Assembly: GCA_965208275.1 (NCBI GenBank)
Contig: OZ242331.1
Location: forward strand, 2,914,001-2,978,000
DNA: 64,000 nucleotides
Direction: 5' to 3'
From: Bin5 sp022827195
GTDB lineage: Bacteria; Chloroflexota; Anaerolineae; Caldilineales; Caldilineaceae
In this document: positions 17,999 through 26,114 of the stretch, piece by piece
How the letters are laid out: each line of letters starts with the position of its first letter
Position numbering within the stretch: the first letter of the stretch is position 1
The notes under the pieces: model-generated
Told to the model about the DNA's origin: nothing
Seen by the model: the letters and a program-made list of their open reading frames with translations, nothing else
Database searches by the model: none
Made by a program: the position numbers and the translations under genes

Positions 17999-19294
17999 CT
18001 AGAGCGCTCGCAGGGGCTCCTCGATCATGCCGACCAGGGCCTCCAGGAACTGTGCGGCGCGGACGCCGTCAACGGCGCGATGGTCGCAGGAGAGGGTCAG
18101 AGTCATCATCGGCCTCACGGCCGGTTGTCCATTCAGTGCAACTACGCGTTCGGCGATGCGTCCAACCGCCAGGATTGCAGCCTGGGGCGGGTTGACGATT
18201 GCATTGAAAGCGTCAACGCCGTACATGCCCAGATTGCTGATAGTAAAGGTCCCGCCGGCGAAGTCGTTAGGCTGGAGAGCTCCAGTGCTGGCTCGCGAAA
18301 CCAAGTCTGCCCTGCAAGTTGCGATCTCTTCGACGCGCAACCGGTCGGCGTTACGCACAACGGGAACGAGCAGCCCCTCTTCGACGGCTACGGCGAGGCC
18401 AATGTTTACATCCGGGTTGGTCATGATCGCGCCATCCTGCCAGAAGGAGTTGACGCGGGGGTAGGCGGCCAGCGAAAGGGCGGCCAGTTTTGTGAGCAGG
18501 TCGGTAAAGGTAATCTTGACCGCGCCTTCCCCGTCAGGGGAAACAAGATCACGCCAGTTCATCAGCTGGCCTGCGTCCACTTCGCGAACCAGGTAGAAGT
18601 GGGGAACGCTGTTCCAACTTTCGGTCAGTCGCTGGGCCATGATCTGCCACATACGCGAGACTGGTTGCTGCTCCGGTTGTCCGATTGCGGGCACGGGTTG
18701 GGGCGCGGAGGGAACGGTTGGCGCCTCGAGCGGCACGTCGGCGGCCAACACAGCGCCCTCTGGACCACTGCCATTCAGCGCCGCCAGGTCGACGCCACGC
18801 TCTCGTGCCAGCCGGCGCGCTTTGGGAGAGGCCAACACGCGGCCAACGGGGACTGCAGAACGCAGGTGGGCCTCGACATCCTCCTTGGAGATGCGTTCGC
18901 CGGAGGTGGAGACTTCAGACAGGTCGATGCCATGTTCGGCGGCCATGCGCGCGGCAACGGGACTGGACGCACGAGTTTCCGGGGGCGGAGTCTCAGCCGA
19001 TTCGGCCGGCTTATCGCTGGTCCGGTTGGGGGAAACGGAAGGGGGTAACTCTTCCCCTTCTGCAGCGATGAATCCGATTACCTGCCCGACCGGAATCTCG
19101 TCGCCTTCCTGGGCGGTCACGGCCGTCAGGACGCCAGAGGCGGGCGCCTCGACCTGTACATCCACCTTGTCAGTGGCCACCTCCATGAGAGGTTCGCCGG
19201 CCTCAACCATCTCGCCTTCTCGTTTCAACCAGCGCAGCAGGACACCTTCGTCTTGCGCCATTCCCAATGCCGGCATAATTACTTCTTTGGGCAT
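17999..19294 (-). CDS. 2-oxo acid dehydrogenase E2 acyltransferase
   Basis: The chosen start is the ATG at 19294 (MPKEVIMPALGM), with an AAAGGGG site; a longer frame extends upstream without homology. The lipoyl domain (1-78) has its lysine in EVATDKVDVQV. Two peripheral subunit-binding domains follow (about residues 110-148 and 155-192), then the catalytic domain with the DHRAVDG motif near the C-terminus. It is encoded directly after E1alpha and E1beta, so the three form one complex. Tandem subunit-binding domains are unusual compared with the single one of most E2 proteins. No E3 gene is in the window. Substrate could be pyruvate, acetoin or a branched 2-oxo acid. Confidence 0.93.
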   Translation of the reverse strand: MPKEVIMPALGMAQDEGVLLRWLKREGEMVEAGEPLMEVATDKVDVQVEAPASGVLTAVTAQEGDEIPVGQVIGFIAAEGEELPPSVSPNRTSDKPAESAETPPPETRASSPVAARMAAEHGIDLSEVSTSGERISKEDVEAHLRSAVPVGRVLASPKARRLARERGVDLAALNGSGPEGAVLAADVPLEAPTVPSAPQPVPAIGQPEQQPVSRMWQIMAQRLTESWNSVPHFYLVREVDAGQLMNWRDLVSPDGEGAVKITFTDLLTKLAALSLAAYPRVNSFWQDGAIMTNPDVNIGLAVAVEEGLLVPVVRNADRLRVEEIATCRADLVSRASTGALQPNDFAGGTFTISNLGMYGVDAFNAIVNPPQAAILAVGRIAERVVALNGQPAVRPMMTLTLSCDHRAVDGVRAAQFLEALVGMIEEPLRAL

Positions 19295-19338
19295 GTTTTT
19301 CCCCTTTCGGAGGTCAACTCGCGCGGATCTGGTAGGTG

Positions 19339-20367
19339 TCAACCGCACATGGCCTTTGCGGTTTCGAAGACATATTCGGCACTTGGGATCGTCATGTCCT
19401 CCATTGCGGGCGAGAAGGGCACAGGCACATTCATTGCGCCGATGCGTTTGACAGGCGCGTCGAGGTAGTAGAATGCACCGTCGGCTATGACTGAAGCCAG
19501 CTCGCCTGTAACGCCATACTGCTGGTAGCCCTCGTCGACTACGAGTGCACGGCTGGTCTTGCGGGCTGATTGGACAAGTGTTTCGGTGTCAAGTGGGGTG
19601 GTAGTGCGCGGGTCAATCAGTTCAGCGCTAATGCCGGCCTCGGCAAGCTTGTCGACTGCCTCGAGCGCCGCGTAGACCATCGAGCTGGTTGCGACGATTG
19701 TAATGTCCTCGCCTGTGCGCTTCACGTCTGCCTGGCCCAAGGGGAGAAGGTACTCCTCTTCGGGAACGGGCCCCTTCTGTTGGTAGAGCATCTTGTCTTC
19801 GAAGATTACGACCGGATTGTCGTCGCGGATGGCGCTCTTCATCAGACCCTTGGCATCGTAAGGCGTGGCTGGGACAGCCACTTTGAGGCCGGGAATGTGG
19901 CTGAAGAGCGCGTGGAGCGATTGACTGTGCTGTGCGGCGGAGCGTCGGCTGGCGCCGAGGGTGGTGCGCAGTACCATGGGTACGGTCAGCTTGCCGCCGG
20001 ACATGTAATGGGTCTTGGCCGCCTGATTGATCATTTGGTCCATCACCAGGGTGGTGAAGTCGCCGAACATGATGTCTACAATTGGGCGCATGCCGGTGAT
20101 GGCGGCGCCGACACCGATCCCGGCGATGCCTGCTTCGGAAATGGGCGAGTCGATGACCCGTTCGTAGCCGAATTCGTCGAGCAGGCCGACGAGCACCTTA
20201 AAGACCGACCCGGCTTCGGCGACATCTTCGCCGATAACGAATATGCGATCGTCGCGGGCCATCTCTTCGGCGACGGCCTCGCGAATTGCCTGGCTGAAGG
20301 TAATTTCACGCTCACCGGGTGCGTGAATGGCCGGACTGCATACTACTCCGTTCTTAAGCGTAGACAT
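19339..20367 (-). CDS. 2-oxo acid dehydrogenase E1 component, beta subunit
   Basis: The start is the ATG at 20367 (MSTLKNGVV), preceded by GGTGGAG and overlapping the end of the E1alpha gene by 14 bases, which suggests translational coupling. The 342-residue product has the transketolase pyrimidine-binding domain with IGEDVAEAG and SPISEAGIAGIGVGAA, and a C-terminal transketolase domain with VDEGYQQYG. Together with E1alpha it forms the alpha2beta2 thiamine-diphosphate decarboxylase that loads acyl groups on the lipoyl arm of E2. The motif set does not separate pyruvate from acetoin or branched-chain substrates with confidence. Confidence 0.94.
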   Translation of the reverse strand: MSTLKNGVVCSPAIHAPGEREITFSQAIREAVAEEMARDDRIFVIGEDVAEAGSVFKVLVGLLDEFGYERVIDSPISEAGIAGIGVGAAITGMRPIVDIMFGDFTTLVMDQMINQAAKTHYMSGGKLTVPMVLRTTLGASRRSAAQHSQSLHALFSHIPGLKVAVPATPYDAKGLMKSAIRDDNPVVIFEDKMLYQQKGPVPEEEYLLPLGQADVKRTGEDITIVATSSMVYAALEAVDKLAEAGISAELIDPRTTTPLDTETLVQSARKTSRALVVDEGYQQYGVTGELASVIADGAFYYLDAPVKRIGAMNVPVPFSPAMEDMTIPSAEYVFETAKAMCG

Positions 20368-21346
20368 GCCGCTCCACCTCGCTTTCATCTGGGAAAGGCG
20401 CTTCAAGGGCAAAGTTAACCGCTTCGTCGACGGCGGTCTGGACGTCCTGTTGGATGCGCTCAAATACGGACGCATCAGCTTGCTGGGTTTTCGTCAGCCA
20501 GTCCTCAAGGATCTTCAACGGATCCCGCTTGGCCCACTCCTCCTCCTCTTCGCGCGTGCGGTATGGCCGGTCGATATCACCGACGTGGTGGCCGCGGAAG
20601 CGATAGGTGTCACAGACGAGGAAAGCGGGGCCGCCACCCTTACGCGCCCTGTCGACCAAAAGGCGGGCGGTGGAGTAAACTGTGCGGATGTCCTGGCCGT
20701 CAATGCCCTGCGCGTGGACACCAAAGCCGGTCGCGCGCCCGATCATGGAACCGGCAGCAGTCTTGGAGTTGTGCGTATACTCGCCGTATTGGTTATTTTC
20801 GCACACGTAGATGACCGGCAGCTTCCAAAGTTGGGCCATGTTCATCGACTCGTACAGGAGGCCCTGTCCGAGCGCGCCATCGCCGAAGAAACAGACGGCC
20901 ACCTGATCGGTTCCGCGCAACTTAATCGACATGCCTGCCCCTGTGGCGATTCCTGCGCTGCCGCCGACGATACCATTCGCCCCCAGGTTGCCGGTTTCCT
21001 GATCGGCGATGTGCATGGAGCCGCCCTTGCCTCGGCAGTAGCCGGCCTCCTTGCCCAGTAGTTCGGCGAACATGCGGTCCAGTGCAGCGCCTTTGGCGAG
21101 GCAGTGACCATGTCCTCGGTGGGTGCTTGTGATGTAGTCGTCCTGACGCAAGGCTTCGCACATCCCTACGGCGATTGCCTCCTCACCGATGTAGAGGTGG
21201 GCGATGCCCGGCATCCGCGCGCTGGTGTAGAGTTCGTTGGCTGCCTCTTCGAACGATCGAATTCTGACCATCTGCTCGTAGGCCTGTAGCCAGTGTTCGG
21301 CGTCCATCTCGGCCCCGTTCCGCTTGGTTCCGTTGGTCTCTGTCAT
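20354..21346 (-). CDS. 2-oxo acid dehydrogenase E1 component, alpha subunit (ThDP-binding)
   Basis: This 330-residue subunit carries the thiamine-diphosphate motif starting GDGALGQG and ending NNQYGEYT (about residues 150-185). It also has the typical STHRGHGHCLAKG and CRGKGGSMHIAD segments and the phosphorylation-loop-like 'YRFRGHHVGD'. Its length and the sequence GHGHCLAKG-x-LDRMFAELLGK resemble the acetoin/pyruvate dehydrogenase E1alpha group. It sits 30 bases after the SDR gene and overlaps E1beta. Acts in the cytoplasm. Confidence 0.94.
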   Translation of the reverse strand: MTETNGTKRNGAEMDAEHWLQAYEQMVRIRSFEEAANELYTSARMPGIAHLYIGEEAIAVGMCEALRQDDYITSTHRGHGHCLAKGAALDRMFAELLGKEAGYCRGKGGSMHIADQETGNLGANGIVGGSAGIATGAGMSIKLRGTDQVAVCFFGDGALGQGLLYESMNMAQLWKLPVIYVCENNQYGEYTHNSKTAAGSMIGRATGFGVHAQGIDGQDIRTVYSTARLLVDRARKGGGPAFLVCDTYRFRGHHVGDIDRPYRTREEEEEWAKRDPLKILEDWLTKTQQADASVFERIQQDVQTAVDEAVNFALEAPFPDESEVERHVYA

Positions 21347-21376
21347 AGCGTCACCCCATGTGAATATAGAAAGAAG

Positions 21377-22183
21377 CTACCAGTGCATGACCCAGCCACT
21401 GTCGACGTTGACAGCCTGGCCGGTAACAGTACGGGCGAGGTCGGAGGCGAGAAAGACAACCGTAGCAGCGATCTCCTCCGGAGAGGTCAACTCTCCCAAG
21501 ACGGCCAGCCGCCCAATCTTCTCGGTATACCATTCTTCGTAGGTCGGTCTCTCGTCTTCCGGCAGGTTTGCGGTCGAAAACTTATGGATACGCCGCTGGA
21601 GGGGCGTATCGACCATGCCGGGACAGATGGCATTGGCGCGTATATTGTAGGGGGCAAAGTCTTTGGCTGCAATCTGCATGAAACTGAGAACTGCGGCCTT
21701 GGAGACGCTGTAGGGTGGGTCGGTCTGTGAGCCGATTTGGCCGGCTACGGAGGAGAAGAAGCAGAACGTGCCCTGGCGGCGGGCGATCATGGGCGCGTAG
21801 AAGGCATGTGCCGTGTTGACGGCGCCGAGTACATTAACATTGTGGACGAGCGGCCAGTCAGATGGCTCGAGATTCCAGAACGGGAAGCCACCTTTACCGG
21901 AATCGATGCCGACCGTAAAGACTACGTGGCGCACGGGACCCAGTTCATCTTCGACTCGGGCTGCAGTTTCCTTGAGGGCTTCAAAATCGGTCACGTCGAC
22001 CTGTTCCGCGAGCGTCCTGACTCCGTGCGCGGCGACCTCGCGGGCAACGTCTTCGACGGAGGCGTCGCGATCGATCACGGCGACGTGCGCTCCCTCTTCC
22101 GCAAAGGTCTTGGAGATCATTCTGCCCATGCCGTTGGCCCCACCGACGATGACGGCGACCTGTCCCGTAAGTTCCAGATTCAT
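21377..22183 (-). CDS. SDR family NAD(P)-dependent oxidoreductase
   Basis: This is a classical short-chain dehydrogenase of 268 residues. The cofactor motif is GGANGMGRM (residues 14-22), which varies from TGxxxGxG in having Gly for the first Thr. The catalytic Ser is in FFSSVAG and the Tyr-Lys pair in YSVSK. The C-terminus has 'VNVDSGWVMHW', similar to sugar and 3-oxoacyl reductases. The ATG has an AAGGA site six bases upstream. Its place between a D-2-hydroxyacid dehydrogenase and a 2-oxo acid dehydrogenase suggests oxidation of a sugar or hydroxyacid intermediate. The exact substrate is unknown. Confidence 0.88.
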   Translation of the reverse strand: MNLELTGQVAVIVGGANGMGRMISKTFAEEGAHVAVIDRDASVEDVAREVAAHGVRTLAEQVDVTDFEALKETAARVEDELGPVRHVVFTVGIDSGKGGFPFWNLEPSDWPLVHNVNVLGAVNTAHAFYAPMIARRQGTFCFFSSVAGQIGSQTDPPYSVSKAAVLSFMQIAAKDFAPYNIRANAICPGMVDTPLQRRIHKFSTANLPEDERPTYEEWYTEKIGRLAVLGELTSPEEIAATVVFLASDLARTVTGQAVNVDSGWVMHW

Positions 22184-22253
22184 TTCTGTCCTTTACCTTG
22201 AAGCTTTTGATGCCAATTCGTGACACTCGTCTGTGAACGCCGATCAAGAGAAG

Positions 22254-23315
22254 TCAGGGATTGGTCCCAGTGCGGTTGGCCTGGGCGCGGGGCGTAAGGT
22301 CGAATTGGGTCTCATGGCCGCTGAAGAAGCGCTCCAGCTCATCCACCATGAGCGCAAAGAAGTCCTGCTGCGCGGTGGGGCCGCCGTACGAGCCGATATG
22401 CGGGCTAAGAAAGACGTTTGGAAGTTGCAGGATTTCGCTGTCAGGCGGAACGGGCTCCGGGTCGAAGACGTCCAGCCCGGCGACGATATCGCCCTGCTTG
22501 AGCCGTTCGATGAGCGCGGCGGAGTCGGTCACTTTGCCGCGCGATACGCTTACAAATGCGGAGCCGGGGCGCAGAAGCGCCAGCTCCTCTTTACCGATCA
22601 TGCCTTCGGTCCTGGGTGTGTGCGGCACGAGGCAAACTACAACATCGCAGGTGAAGACATTTTGTAGGCTTGTTTGCAAGAAGCCGAGGGCCTCGGGCAG
22701 CTCCTGGGGCAGATAGGGATCGTGGACCCAGATGTCGGTCTCGAAGGCGCGCAGGAATTTTATCAGTCGCCGGCCCATGTGACCGCAGCCGACCAGGCCG
22801 ACGCGGCGGCCCATCAGCGAACCGGGCAGCCCTTCCATGAGTGAGCGGTCGACAGGGGTCTTTCGAGCGATCATGCGGCGGAAGTGGCCTCCGCCGTTGC
22901 GCAGGCTGACGAGAATCATCGCCAGCGCCCACTCGGAAACAGGATAGGAGGAGGCGTTGGTCGTGTCGACGGTGCGGATGCCGCGCGCCCAGGCGGCATC
23001 GAGATCGATGCGGCTGGCGAAGCGATCGCCCTCCATTTCTCCGATAAACTTGAGCGTGGGAGCCATGTCGAGGAGGTCCGCGGTCAACGTCGGCGCGCCC
23101 CAGCAGACGATGAGCGCGTCGTGACCGGGCAGCCTGTCAGCCAGTTGGGCGGCGGCTTCGGGGTCTGTATTGGTGTCGTAGATGCTGCCCCCCTCGCAGG
23201 GGAACCAGTCCCATTCGGCAAATGTTTCAAGACGCAGCAGGTCCTGCGGGTCCAGGTGGTTATGGCGGACGTTGGCGTCGAAGGCCAACAGGACGCTGGG
23301 TAGATTGTTGGACAT
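22254..23315 (-). CDS. D-isomer-specific 2-hydroxyacid dehydrogenase
   Basis: The start is the ATG at 23315 (MSNNLPSVLL); the longer open frame to 23588 is the antisense of the TIM-barrel gene. The 353-residue product has the NAD-binding motif VGLVGCGHMGRRL, the substrate-binding 'SVSRGKVTDSAAL' with its Arg, the Glu-containing 'VFDPEPVPPDS' and the catalytic His in LSPHIGSYGG. The family converts 2-oxo acids to D-2-hydroxyacids or the reverse (glyoxylate/hydroxypyruvate reductase, phosphoglycerate dehydrogenase). It lies 25 bases after the TIM-barrel gene in the operon. There is no ACT domain, so serine synthesis is unlikely. Confidence 0.9.
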   Translation of the reverse strand: MSNNLPSVLLAFDANVRHNHLDPQDLLRLETFAEWDWFPCEGGSIYDTNTDPEAAAQLADRLPGHDALIVCWGAPTLTADLLDMAPTLKFIGEMEGDRFASRIDLDAAWARGIRTVDTTNASSYPVSEWALAMILVSLRNGGGHFRRMIARKTPVDRSLMEGLPGSLMGRRVGLVGCGHMGRRLIKFLRAFETDIWVHDPYLPQELPEALGFLQTSLQNVFTCDVVVCLVPHTPRTEGMIGKEELALLRPGSAFVSVSRGKVTDSAALIERLKQGDIVAGLDVFDPEPVPPDSEILQLPNVFLSPHIGSYGGPTAQQDFFALMVDELERFFSGHETQFDLTPRAQANRTGTNP

Positions 23316-23340
23316 GCGAATTGCTTTCAGATGGGCGGCT

Positions 23341-24159
23341 TCAGTCGAGCCACAGTTCCCTGGTGTACTCAATTGCCCGGCGGAAGCCGTCGTCGCCGGT
23401 CTTGCTGGCCTCTTCGACGGAGACCCAGCCGTCGAAACCGGCAGAACGGAAACGCTCGAAGATTTGGTGCAACGGCGTGACACCGCTGCCGATGAGAACC
23501 GGCTCGAACGCGCCAACCCGTCGGATGTCACTGACATGGAGCGCGGCGACTCGGGGCAGCACTTGATCCAGAACGGCCAGCGGATCATCGTTGACGGCGA
23601 TCAGGTTGGCCGTATCGAAAAGGAGCTTGAGGCCGCTGTGGGCCGTGCGTGCGCAGATTTCGAGAAACACAGATGCCTTCTGCGAAAAGTCGAAGTAGGA
23701 CCAAACGTAGCCAATGGCGTGATTCTCGTAAGCGAGGGTGACGCCTGCAGCGCTGGCCTCGTCCACCCATGCGGACAGCCCGTCGGCAGCCCAGGCGATT
23801 CCGTCAGCGAGTGCCACGCCGGGGTGATTCTGTCCGGCGGTAACGCGCAGGAAGTCGACCTCGAGCCGGGCAGCCGCGTCGATATATTGGCGCAGTTCAT
23901 GCCTATGGCGCCTGCGTTCGGCCGGGTCCGGATGGGTGAAATCGGTGTAGGTGACCATGCCGGCGATGACGACCCCTGCATCGTGCGCCTGCTGCCGCAA
24001 TTCGTCCAAATAAGCGTCGTCGAGAGAGTCCAGGTGCGCGACACTGATGTCGGCTCCGTCAAGGTCGAGATCGGCTGCCAAGTTGAACCAGTCGGCCAGC
24101 GTTCGCTCCCCTCTGCTGATTTCGGGGTAAAGGGACGCGGGGAGGCAGGAAAACGGCAT
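23341..24159 (-). CDS. Sugar phosphate isomerase/epimerase-like TIM barrel protein
   Basis: This 272-residue protein belongs to the xylose isomerase-like/AP endonuclease 2 TIM-barrel family. Expected metal-ligand positions appear as Glu in LAYENHAIG, Asp in LLFDTANLI, His in VAALHVSDIRR and Glu in WVSVEEASK. Such proteins isomerise or epimerise sugars, keto-sugars or inositol derivatives, for example hydroxypyruvate isomerase, tagatose epimerase or IolE-like dehydratase. It lies four bases after the propeller gene, so the two are closely coupled. Confidence 0.85.
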   Translation of the reverse strand: MPFSCLPASLYPEISRGERTLADWFNLAADLDLDGADISVAHLDSLDDAYLDELRQQAHDAGVVIAGMVTYTDFTHPDPAERRRHRHELRQYIDAAARLEVDFLRVTAGQNHPGVALADGIAWAADGLSAWVDEASAAGVTLAYENHAIGYVWSYFDFSQKASVFLEICARTAHSGLKLLFDTANLIAVNDDPLAVLDQVLPRVAALHVSDIRRVGAFEPVLIGSGVTPLHQIFERFRSAGFDGWVSVEEASKTGDDGFRRAIEYTRELWLD

Positions 24160-24163
24160 GGCG

Positions 24164-24871
24164 CTATGATTCCCCTATCGCAACGACCCAACCTGACGAG
24201 GCATCGCAGAAAAGGAAGCGGTTGTCGGAATCGGCGCTCAGGCCGTGGGGCTCCGGTTCTGACGCGGGTACGGTAATGCGGTCCAGTTCCGCCCCATTGT
24301 CTACGTTCAGTTTCACGATGACGCGATCGCCTGTATGCACGACCCAGACGCCGTCTATCACTCGCACGACGCCATGTGCGCGTTGGTAGGGCAAAGGAAT
24401 GACGTGCTGCACCGACCAATCGCTTATGCGGACCTTGCTCAGTGTCTGGCTTTTGAGCGTAGTCAACCAGAGGTGGCCTGGCTCGACGTTGTCGTATTCG
24501 ATGCCGTGTGTGCCGCCGCCATCGGGAATCGGATAGCGGGAGATGGTCTCACCGCTCTCGGGGTCCACTCGCAGGACTTCGCCCATAGACTTACTCGCAT
24601 CCTTTTTACGCCGCGGGCGCCACTTGTCGGCACAGCCGTTGGCGGCCAGCCAAAGGCTGCCCTCGCCCCAGGCCATCCCACTGGTGTTGGAGGAGTCGCT
24701 GGGGATATCGCGAATCATCATGGGCACACCATAGTAGTCCAATTCGCCGGTGCGTTCCACCAGCATCAGGCGGTCGGTGATCTGATCGACGATCCAAAGG
24801 CCGTCATCGGTCGCCTGCAAACCATTGGGCACTGCATAGGGCGCCCGGAAAAGTTTTGTGAAGGATGTCAT
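24164..24871 (-). CDS. SMP-30/NHL-like beta-propeller protein (possible lactonase)
   Basis: This 235-residue protein has repeated propeller-blade motifs such as GLWIVDQITDRLMLVER, SLWLAANG and HLWLTTLKSQTLSKV. It resembles the SMP-30/gluconolactonase and Vgb-like propellers but is short for SMP-30 (about 290 residues), and I cannot point with confidence to the Glu/Asn/Asp metal site. It has no signal peptide. Its start overlaps the stop of the upstream dehydrogenase gene (ATGA), and the isomerase gene follows after four bases. A sugar-lactone hydrolase role would fit the operon; this is inference. Confidence 0.65.
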   Translation of the reverse strand: MTSFTKLFRAPYAVPNGLQATDDGLWIVDQITDRLMLVERTGELDYYGVPMMIRDIPSDSSNTSGMAWGEGSLWLAANGCADKWRPRRKKDASKSMGEVLRVDPESGETISRYPIPDGGGTHGIEYDNVEPGHLWLTTLKSQTLSKVRISDWSVQHVIPLPYQRAHGVVRVIDGVWVVHTGDRVIVKLNVDNGAELDRITVPASEPEPHGLSADSDNRFLFCDASSGWVVAIGES

Positions 24872-25944
24872 AATATTGCCCTTGGAGTCGGGTCGCTGGA
24901 TTCTGCCGGCGGGGCGGGGACACCGACTTCATCCCCAGTCTCGACGATGCGGTTCCAGGTGCTCTCCTCGATTGGGATGCCGCCGGCCAGACGCTGCTGC
25001 CGGCGTTCCTCCTCGATTTCGCCGGGGTAATAGATTCGCTCTACGCCCGGCAACTTCGGCGAGGAATGGACCCAGTTTACGAGCCGTTCAATCTCTTGCT
25101 TGTACTCATCCACGTCGATAAAGCTTTCGATGCGAATGGCGATAGCGATCCAGCCGGAGGCGCCGCGCGAGGGCTTTTCGGCGCTGCAACCGGCCCAGGA
25201 GAGCCCGCCGGCGATTGCATCGACCATCATACCGAGGCCGTAGCCCTTATGACCGACCGATCCACCCATGGGAAGCATTGCGACTTCACCGTTCAGAAAG
25301 AGGTTAGGGTCGATCACGGGGTTGCCAGCGGCATCAATGAGCCAGTCGTCGGGCGCGGGCAGACCCCGGGCGCGTTGCACTTCGACTTTGCCGCCTGCGA
25401 CCATGCTGGTCGTCAGATCTAGCATAAGGGGCGGCCCACCTGCACGCGGCGCGCTGAAGGCGATCGGATTCGGGGGAAGCCTGCGTCCAGTACCGCCGAA
25501 GGGCGCGGTAAAGGGTCCACCGCCGTTGAGCAGGAGGAGGCCGATACAGTCCTGCTCGGCGGCGATGGGGGGAAATGCTCCCAGCCGCCCGATGTGAGTA
25601 GAGCGATGGACGGCTACTGCGCCGAAAGTGTGCTCCTTTGCGCGCAGGACCGCCATTTTCATCGCTTTCTTGGCCAGAACGATTCCCTGCATTTGCTGCG
25701 CGTCAATGACAAGCGTTGCCGGCGATTCGCGAACTATTTTGAGGGCTCCCACAGGCTTCATATTGCCCTCTTGGACAGCGTTGATATAGTTGGGCAAGCG
25801 AATGATTCCATGGGAGTCGTGCCCGACGAGGTTGGAGTCGACGAGATGATCTGTGACATCGCGGCCCTGGTCGGTTGGGAAGCCGGCGGCGGCAAAGATG
25901 GCTGCGCCGTACTTTCTCAATCGTTCGTGGGAGATCGTTGGCAT
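24868..25944 (-). CDS. Ldh2 family malate/L-lactate-type dehydrogenase
   Basis: The start is the ATG at 25944 (MPTISHERLRKYG); an upstream in-frame extension to 26028 runs into the promoter. The 358-residue product has the family signatures GHDSHGIIRLPNYI with the catalytic His, 'STHIGRLGAFPPIA', 'LDLTTSMVAGGKVEVQRARG' and the GGSVGHKGYGLGMMVD segment. The family reduces 2-oxo or 2,3-diketo acids with NAD(P)H (malate, ureidoglycolate, diketogulonate, piperideine-carboxylate). It is the first gene of the ten-gene operon and overlaps the next by four bases. Substrate unknown, but a sugar-derived diketo acid would suit the neighbours. Confidence 0.88.
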   Translation of the reverse strand: MPTISHERLRKYGAAIFAAAGFPTDQGRDVTDHLVDSNLVGHDSHGIIRLPNYINAVQEGNMKPVGALKIVRESPATLVIDAQQMQGIVLAKKAMKMAVLRAKEHTFGAVAVHRSTHIGRLGAFPPIAAEQDCIGLLLLNGGGPFTAPFGGTGRRLPPNPIAFSAPRAGGPPLMLDLTTSMVAGGKVEVQRARGLPAPDDWLIDAAGNPVIDPNLFLNGEVAMLPMGGSVGHKGYGLGMMVDAIAGGLSWAGCSAEKPSRGASGWIAIAIRIESFIDVDEYKQEIERLVNWVHSSPKLPGVERIYYPGEIEEERRQQRLAGGIPIEESTWNRIVETGDEVGVPAPPAESSDPTPRAIL

Positions 25945-26033
25945 TTGTGAGGCTTCCTGTGAGATACCCGTGGAATCGACGGTAGAAAACGAGTGGATTT
26001 CCTTGTCTTCAGGGTGTCGATCATGCAAGGAAG

Positions 26034-26062
26034 AGTATACCCCGCAGGGACAAAAGATTCAA
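26034..26062 (-). promoter_or_regulatory. Promoter of the ten-gene catabolic operon (TTGAAT-17-TATACT)
   Basis: On the minus strand TTGAAT (26062-26057) and TATACT (26039-26034) are 17 bases apart, an optimal sigma70-type arrangement with a 5/6 -10 hexamer. Transcription would start near 26027, leaving a leader of about 83 bases before the ATG at 25944. No operator-like repeat is obvious in the leader. Confidence 0.6.
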
Positions 26063-26114
26063 ACGGTCTACGCACAAAGGCTGGATCGGGAAATCAGTCG
26101 GCCCGCTGGTCATA

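Noticed and set aside
23316..23588. N-terminal extension of the D-2-hydroxyacid dehydrogenase frame
   Set aside because: The extension overlaps the TIM-barrel gene in another frame and has no dehydrogenase sequence. The domain begins right after the ATG at 23315.
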